Shown here: piece after piece, positions 16,107 through 19,939 of the stretch
How the letters are laid out: each line of letters starts with the position of its first letter
How positions within the stretch are numbered: the first letter of the stretch is position 1
NCBI GenBank assembly: GCA_934281565.1
Contig: CAKQXI010000034.1
Span: forward strand, 1 to 19,939
Direction of reading: 5' to 3'
Length of the DNA stretch: 19,939 nt
Source: an uncultured Prevotella sp.
Lineage (GTDB): Bacteria > Bacteroidota > Bacteroidia > Bacteroidales > Bacteroidaceae
Made by a program: the position numbers and the translations under genes
The notes under the pieces: generated by a model
The model's input: the letters and a program-made list of their open reading frames with translations, nothing else
Databases searched by the model: none
Told to the model about the DNA's origin: nothing

Positions 16107-17366
16107 TTATTTCTGTGTAGCAAACCAATTACCAGCTTTAGTCAACTGCTCATCAAGAGCCTTTACTTTTTCCTGTGCAGTTCCAACCAATGGATCATTG
16201 ATGTGTTCAACAAAGCTACCTAATTGCTTCTGGCAGTTGTCCAATGCATCAATAGCTTCAGTCAAACTCTTTTCAAGAGCTGCGGTATTCTCGTAATTGT
16301 GGTTCTTCATATACTGTATCAAAGATTTGCTCTCATCACGGCTTTCTTCACGACCGCCGTAGATAGAGTTCTTGATGCTAATGATGTTGTCCTTGAAGTC
16401 AACAAATGACTTATGGCTATATGGAGACTCGATGTAATTAACATCAGAGCCAGAGAAAGGATTACCAATCTTAACATTTGCAACCTCGTTAGAGATGTTC
16501 TGGCAACCAGCAATCAAAATAGTAGACATAGCTTCTGCGCATGTTGCGTAAGTACTACCAGCTTGTCCTGCTGCTAAGAAGTTCTGACCGTATGATTTCT
16601 CTCCGCCATTTACTGTGTATGGCAACTCTATTTCTTTTACTCGTTCCTTATGTGCTTCTGGGGCGTTCTCATTCCAAGAAACTTCCATCTGCCAACATCT
16701 GTCACGGAGGTCACCTGCAACGGCAGTTGCATAAATCAATTCTTCCTTGCCTGTAACAGTCTTGTTTTTGAATGCTTCGTCAGTTTCGTTTGCTTGAAGA
16801 GCTTCTACAGTACGGTTTTTGCCTTCGCGGAAGATGACGAACTCAATGCCATGGAAACCAAGGAGTTCTTGTCCCATCTTACCACCAGCGTATGTAATAC
16901 CATTTTCACCGTCGAGATTAGCAATCTTCTCACTGTTGCTCAACTCGGTAGCCAAACCGTCAACATCAAGTGGCCAAGTATCAATGTGTGGGTCGATTCC
17001 GAAGTCAGTTGCCGCACCATAAAGGAAAGCTTCACTTTCTTCGTACTCAGAACGAGCCTCAAGGAAAGTTGTGCAGATGTCATCAATTTCACTCTGAGCT
17101 ACAGATTTTGGATCTTTTTTGAACTTCTCTGTAACAGCAGACAACTTATCATATAGTTTACCTGTGCTTTCAGCAAGTTCTTTGTACGTCAAGTTGATTG
17201 TATTGTTGATGTACTGATTTGCAATCTGCTTCATTTGAGCCTCATTTTCAGAAATAGATGGCGTTGTTGGGTCATCATTATTACTACTGCTACATGCAGT
17301 GAAACCTGTTGTCATCAAGGTGCAAAGTGCTGCGAACATTGATGTTCTAAAATACTTCTTAATCAT
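16107..17366 (-). CDS. Imelysin-family lipoprotein
   Basis: A 419-residue envelope lipoprotein. The signal peptide ends in FTAC, making Cys25 the lipidated residue. The family's GxHxxE motif is intact as GFHGIE (170-175), and the upstream DPHIDTWPLD matches the usual imelysin DxWPLD region. The rest reads as the expected all-helical two-bundle fold. Imelysins (ICMP, IrpA, and the M75 part of EfeO) are linked with iron uptake. A protease role was once proposed but many members lack a clear peptidase site. It sits between the porin gene (42-nt gap) and the first di-haem gene, the same gene neighbourhood reported for other imelysins. Metal binding is inferred, not shown. Confidence 0.92.
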   Translation of the reverse strand: MIKKYFRTSMFAALCTLMTTGFTACSSSNNDDPTTPSISENEAQMKQIANQYINNTINLTYKELAESTGKLYDKLSAVTEKFKKDPKSVAQSEIDDICTTFLEARSEYEESEAFLYGAATDFGIDPHIDTWPLDVDGLATELSNSEKIANLDGENGITYAGGKMGQELLGFHGIEFVIFREGKNRTVEALQANETDEAFKNKTVTGKEELIYATAVAGDLRDRCWQMEVSWNENAPEAHKERVKEIELPYTVNGGEKSYGQNFLAAGQAGSTYATCAEAMSTILIAGCQNISNEVANVKIGNPFSGSDVNYIESPYSHKSFVDFKDNIISIKNSIYGGREESRDESKSLIQYMKNHNYENTAALEKSLTEAIDALDNCQKQLGSFVEHINDPLVGTAQEKVKALDEQLTKAGNWFATQK

Positions 17367-17408
17367 TTTCTTTTGAATTAATAAGTTATAAATTTGTGTT
17401 TGTTTTGT

Positions 17409-18749
17409 TTAAAGGAAGAAACCCTCGTAAGCGATACCGATAGAAACAGAAGGTTCGTTGTTGTACTGCTCTTTCAGGAATCTCTTGGAATATTCAGCTT
17501 TGACTGCAATTTGTGGAAGAGGGTAGTAGTTGACACCGAAAGTCATTACATTCTTCTTGGTGTAGTCATAAACTGCTTGATCCTTAGCAGGGATATATGT
17601 GTTATAATAGTCGTAACGACCAAATACATATAGTTTCTGATTATCTTGACGTAATTTCTCTATTTGTGAGAATATGTTATAACCAGCTTCGATAGCCATG
17701 TCAACGGCATTCTTGCCAACTGGTGTCTTTTGATAAGGAGAGTTGTTGGCTGCTAAATTTCGCTTGATATAACTGATGGTTGATGCATCGCTTACGTAAC
17801 CATAATCGGCATTACCTCTAATAATCCAGTTATATTTATTGAATGAGAAATCAATGGCGCCAATGGCAACAGTTCCTTTTATATCACTATATTGTAGTTT
17901 GCCTTGGTTTTCCCCATTGGCATTGTATTTGTCACCTTCCAAGTCATGTGGGTAACTGTTATGCATAGCTCTGCCATAATAACCACTGATGCCAATTCTA
18001 ACACCAGGAATGGAATAGTTATCGATGCGAGCGGCAAAGCCATATTTGTTAGCAACTTTGAACTCGTATGAAGAACCTGCACCTTTTTGAATCCAGTTTT
18101 CACGGTTGAACTGGAAAGCATCAAGACCCGCAAGGAATTGAAGCTCATATTTCCAATTCTTGGTACGTCCCCAGAAACTGATACCAGTGTCATGCCATGT
18201 ACAAGGAAGAATGGTAGCTTCACCTTCAGGACGATATACGGTAAAGAAATTCAATGGTTCATGATGAGCGTTTGTCATGCCAACAGGTACAACCATGTGA
18301 CCAATTTTAACGTTTGCCCATTTTGCAAATTCTTTGTTTATCCAAAATTGTTCAAGCTCAACTTCACCACCTTTCTCAATTTCAGATTCCCATTCACCAC
18401 CTTCAGTATATTCTTTTTCATTGGCAGAACCAGTACCAGTATGTTCAAATTCAATCTCTGAACTCATGGTCCACCCTTTGCCAAAATCATATCCAATGTA
18501 AATTACTGCATGAGGAATATCAAATCGCCCATGACTGGGATCGTTCTTGTATTGTTTTGGACGAGTGTATTTGTAAACGTTATCACTATAATAATTACGT
18601 GATAAAGCTACCTCTCCGTATCCACCGATACTTAACCTGTTTCCTTTGGCATGCTGAAAGACACTATCAGCTGCTACTGTCTGTGCGTGGGTCGTTGCCA
18701 AACCAGCAACTAATGCACTCGCTAATAATCCAATTCTTAAACTGTTCAT
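17409..18749 (-). CDS. Outer-membrane porin, Porin O/P-like
   Basis: A 446-residue exported beta-barrel protein. The signal peptide (MNSLRIGLLASALVAGLATTHA) is followed by alternating hydrophobic/polar strands rich in Tyr, Phe, Trp and Gly. The protein ends in an aromatic strand (IGIAYEGFFL), typical of outer-membrane insertion signals. The region EVELEQFWINKEFAKWANVKIGHMVVPVG fits the phosphate-selective porin O/P family of Bacteroidetes. Selectivity cannot be read from sequence. As first gene of the operon it probably provides the outer-membrane passage for the imelysin and di-haem system. Its ATG is preceded by an A-rich stretch (AAAAAAGATAA) and not a Shine-Dalgarno site. The leader of about 170 nt is unusually long and structured. 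Confidence 0.85.
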   Translation of the reverse strand: MNSLRIGLLASALVAGLATTHAQTVAADSVFQHAKGNRLSIGGYGEVALSRNYYSDNVYKYTRPKQYKNDPSHGRFDIPHAVIYIGYDFGKGWTMSSEIEFEHTGTGSANEKEYTEGGEWESEIEKGGEVELEQFWINKEFAKWANVKIGHMVVPVGMTNAHHEPLNFFTVYRPEGEATILPCTWHDTGISFWGRTKNWKYELQFLAGLDAFQFNRENWIQKGAGSSYEFKVANKYGFAARIDNYSIPGVRIGISGYYGRAMHNSYPHDLEGDKYNANGENQGKLQYSDIKGTVAIGAIDFSFNKYNWIIRGNADYGYVSDASTISYIKRNLAANNSPYQKTPVGKNAVDMAIEAGYNIFSQIEKLRQDNQKLYVFGRYDYYNTYIPAKDQAVYDYTKKNVMTFGVNYYPLPQIAVKAEYSKRFLKEQYNNEPSVSIGIAYEGFFL

Positions 18750-18806
18750 TTATCTTTTTTAATTATAGTTATCTTTTTATTAATCTTTAACCTATCGATG
18801 AAATTC

Positions 18807-18910
18807 AAAAAAGGCGGATATCTGTTTGCGGTCTCGACTTTAGAGTGATACCAAGTACTTGGCTATCAACAACTGCCGCTCGGGAATGGCAAGCATCACC
18901 GCACTTTTTT
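18807..18910 (-). promoter_or_regulatory. Structured 5' leader of the porin operon, possible RNA switch
   Basis: Within the predicted leader, three helices can form in the minus-strand RNA. UGCGGU (18903-18898) pairs with ACCGCA (18832-18827). A second stem is UGAUA-CCAA against UUGG-UAUCA with one bulge (18846-18868). A weaker stem is UGCC/GGCA (18874-18877 with 18888-18891). Alternatively AAAAAAG-GCGG (18910-18899, one bulge) pairs with CCGCCUUUUUU (18817-18807). The two options share GCGG and exclude each other; the second ends in six U. I recognise no known riboswitch class. Confidence 0.4.
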
Positions 18911-18922
18911 GGTTTCTGGGTG

Positions 18923-18954
18923 CAAAGGTACAGACTTTAAAAAATCCTTGCAAT
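18923..18954 (-). promoter_or_regulatory. Promoter of the porin/imelysin/di-haem operon
   Basis: On the minus strand, ATTG (18951-18954, one mismatch from TTTG), a 20-bp spacer and TACCTTTG (18923-18930) form a Bacteroidetes-type promoter. Transcription should start near 18916, leaving a leader of about 167 nt before the ATG at 18749. The -33 element lies inside one arm of the inverted repeat 18947-19002. Confidence 0.72.
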
Positions 18955-19002
18955 ACTTAAAAGTTGGTAAACTTTAGCATCACCATTTCTAGGTATTGCA
19001 AG
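18947..19002. promoter_or_regulatory. Inverted repeat spanning both divergent -33 elements, possible operator
   Basis: CTTGCAATAC (18947-18956) and GTATTGCAAG (18993-19002) are exact reverse complements 36 bp apart. Each contains the ATTG -33 element of one divergent promoter, at 18951-18954 and 18995-18998, both 20 bp from their -7 boxes. Two bases of a flanking TnTA also match. The gene-free stretch 18750-19073 holds this operator candidate, two promoters and the structured leader. Confidence 0.6.
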
Positions 19003-19026
19003 TTTCGTAGGTTTTTCGTAATTTTG
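18995..19026 (+). promoter_or_regulatory. Promoter of the hemerythrin/LuxR-type gene
   Basis: ATTG (18995-18998), a 20-bp spacer and TAATTTTG (19019-19026) match the Bacteroidetes promoter with one mismatch in the -33 box. The predicted start near 19033 leaves a leader of about 40 nt before the ATG at 19074. Confidence 0.72.
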
Positions 19027-19073
19027 CAACCTAGAACAAAAACATCATGAATGTTTCTAAATAAGTACATAAG

Positions 19074-19939
19074 ATGAAAAATCAAAAGATGTATGAGGCT
19101 GACGATAAAATGATCAGCATTATTCGAGACAACTACAACATTTTGCAAAGTTTGGGGAGTTTTGGAATCAGTCTTGGTTTTGGTGACAAGACTGTACGAG
19201 AGGTGTGTGAGGAGCAGAATGTAGATACTTATACGTTCTTGGCAGTGGTTAACTTTACAATCAATGGTTACAAGGAATATGACAATGCTTCTCGCTTGTC
19301 GCTTCCTACATTGCTGCATTATCTAAAAGCTTCTCATGCTTACTATATTGACTTCCAATTACCTTTCATTCGTAAGGAGCTGGTTGAGGCTTTGGATGAA
19401 AACGACAATCTTGCTCGTCTCATCCTTAAGCTCTATGATGAGTATGCCCATAGCATCACCAATCACATGAAGTATGAAGAAAAAACGGTTTTCCCTTATG
19501 TTCAGTCACTTATAGATGGTACGGCTCCTTCAAACTTTGATATAGAAACGTTCTCGAAGCATCATGGTCAAATAGACCAGAAATTGAAAGAACTCAAGAA
19601 TATCATCATCAAGTACTTGCCATCTGATGGTCTTCATAACAATCAGTTGAGTGCTACTCTTTATGACATATATAACAATGAGGAATGGCTTAGCCATCAT
19701 TCGGAAGTAGAGGATGAAATCTTTATACCAGCTATCCGTAATGAGGAACGCAAGCTGAAACAGAATGACGTGAGTGCCAAGATTTCCAATATGATTAGTC
19801 AGGCTCCTCAAAGCGACGAGCAGTTGAGTGACCGTGAGAAAGATGTCATCGTGGCTTTGGTACAGGGAATGACCAACAAGGAGATTGCCGACCACTTGTT
19901 TATTTCCATAAATACGGTTATTACGCATCGTCGTAACAT
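19074..19939 (+). CDS. Hemerythrin-domain protein with C-terminal LuxR-type HTH (partial)
   Basis: The first 288 residues are present and open to the right edge; the end is missing. Residues about 30-62 resemble a degenerate ScdA-type N-terminal region without its usual cysteines. About 80-220 is a hemerythrin-like HHE bundle. Candidate iron ligands are His88, His131, Glu135, His163 or His164, His208 or His209, and Glu213, with HxxxE pairs at 131/135 and 209/213 as in ScdA/YtfE. From about 251 a LuxR/GerE helix-turn-helix begins (LSDREKDVIVALVQGMTNKEIADHLFISINTV), so this is probably a DNA-binding regulator that senses iron, oxygen or nitric oxide through a di-iron site. It is divergent from the porin operon, and the inverted repeat between them makes it the prime candidate regulator. 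Confidence 0.85.
   Translation, partial: MKNQKMYEADDKMISIIRDNYNILQSLGSFGISLGFGDKTVREVCEEQNVDTYTFLAVVNFTINGYKEYDNASRLSLPTLLHYLKASHAYYIDFQLPFIRKELVEALDENDNLARLILKLYDEYAHSITNHMKYEEKTVFPYVQSLIDGTAPSNFDIETFSKHHGQIDQKLKELKNIIIKYLPSDGLHNNQLSATLYDIYNNEEWLSHHSEVEDEIFIPAIRNEERKLKQNDVSAKISNMISQAPQSDEQLSDREKDVIVALVQGMTNKEIADHLFISINTVITHRRN

Noticed and set aside
18807..18910. Plus-strand intrinsic terminator (ACCGCACTTTTTT)
   Set aside because: No plus-strand gene lies to its left, so the structure is better read as part of the minus-strand leader.

Overview
The window looks like chromosomal DNA from a member of the Bacteroidales, most likely Prevotellaceae (Prevotella/Segatella-like). The case rests on promoters of the Bacteroidetes form TTTG-N19-21-TAnnTTTG, A-rich regions instead of strong Shine-Dalgarno sites, an RNase Y with a ZapA neighbour, a fused CcsB-CcsA cytochrome c assembly protein, and lipoproteins with acidic residues just after the lipobox cysteine. 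No database search was possible, so the genus is an inference.

Layout. (1) Positions 1-383 hold no convincing gene but are rich in hairpins and imperfect tandem repeats. (2) Positions 384-5849, minus strand: a four-gene polysaccharide operon (polyprenyl-phosphate sugar-1-phosphate transferase, RfbA, Wzc-type tyrosine kinase, small HAD-family protein) with a promoter at its head and a strong terminator at its end. (3) Positions 5918-9035, plus strand: an unrecognised 216-residue protein with its own promoter, then a small coiled-coil (ZapB-like) gene, zapA and rny, closed by a terminator shared with the convergent genes. (4) Positions 9060-12342, minus strand: ccsBA and a secreted alkaline-phosphatase-superfamily protein, with a promoter upstream of ccsBA. 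(5) Positions 12377-18930, minus strand: a porin, an imelysin-like lipoprotein and two tandem di-haem oxidoreductase (DHOR-type) lipoproteins, ending in an intrinsic terminator. (6) From 19019 to the right edge, plus strand: a divergent gene for a hemerythrin-domain protein with a C-terminal LuxR-type helix-turn-helix, cut by the end of the window.

The most interesting part is 9,000-19,939. A porin, an imelysin and two c-type di-haem lipoproteins form one transcription unit. The gene for the cytochrome c assembly factor follows directly. A hemerythrin-HTH regulator, which would carry a di-iron centre, is transcribed divergently. This suggests an envelope redox/iron module with its own sensor. 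The intergenic region supports shared regulation: a perfect 10-bp inverted repeat (GTATTGCAAG) overlaps the -33 element of both divergent promoters at the same 20-bp spacing. The porin leader (about 170 nt) can form two mutually exclusive helices, one of which ends in a run of six U.

Functions of the polysaccharide and cell-division/RNA-decay genes are ordinary for the phylum. The substrate of the porin/imelysin/di-haem system, the ligand of the regulator and the function of the 216-residue protein cannot be read from the sequence.
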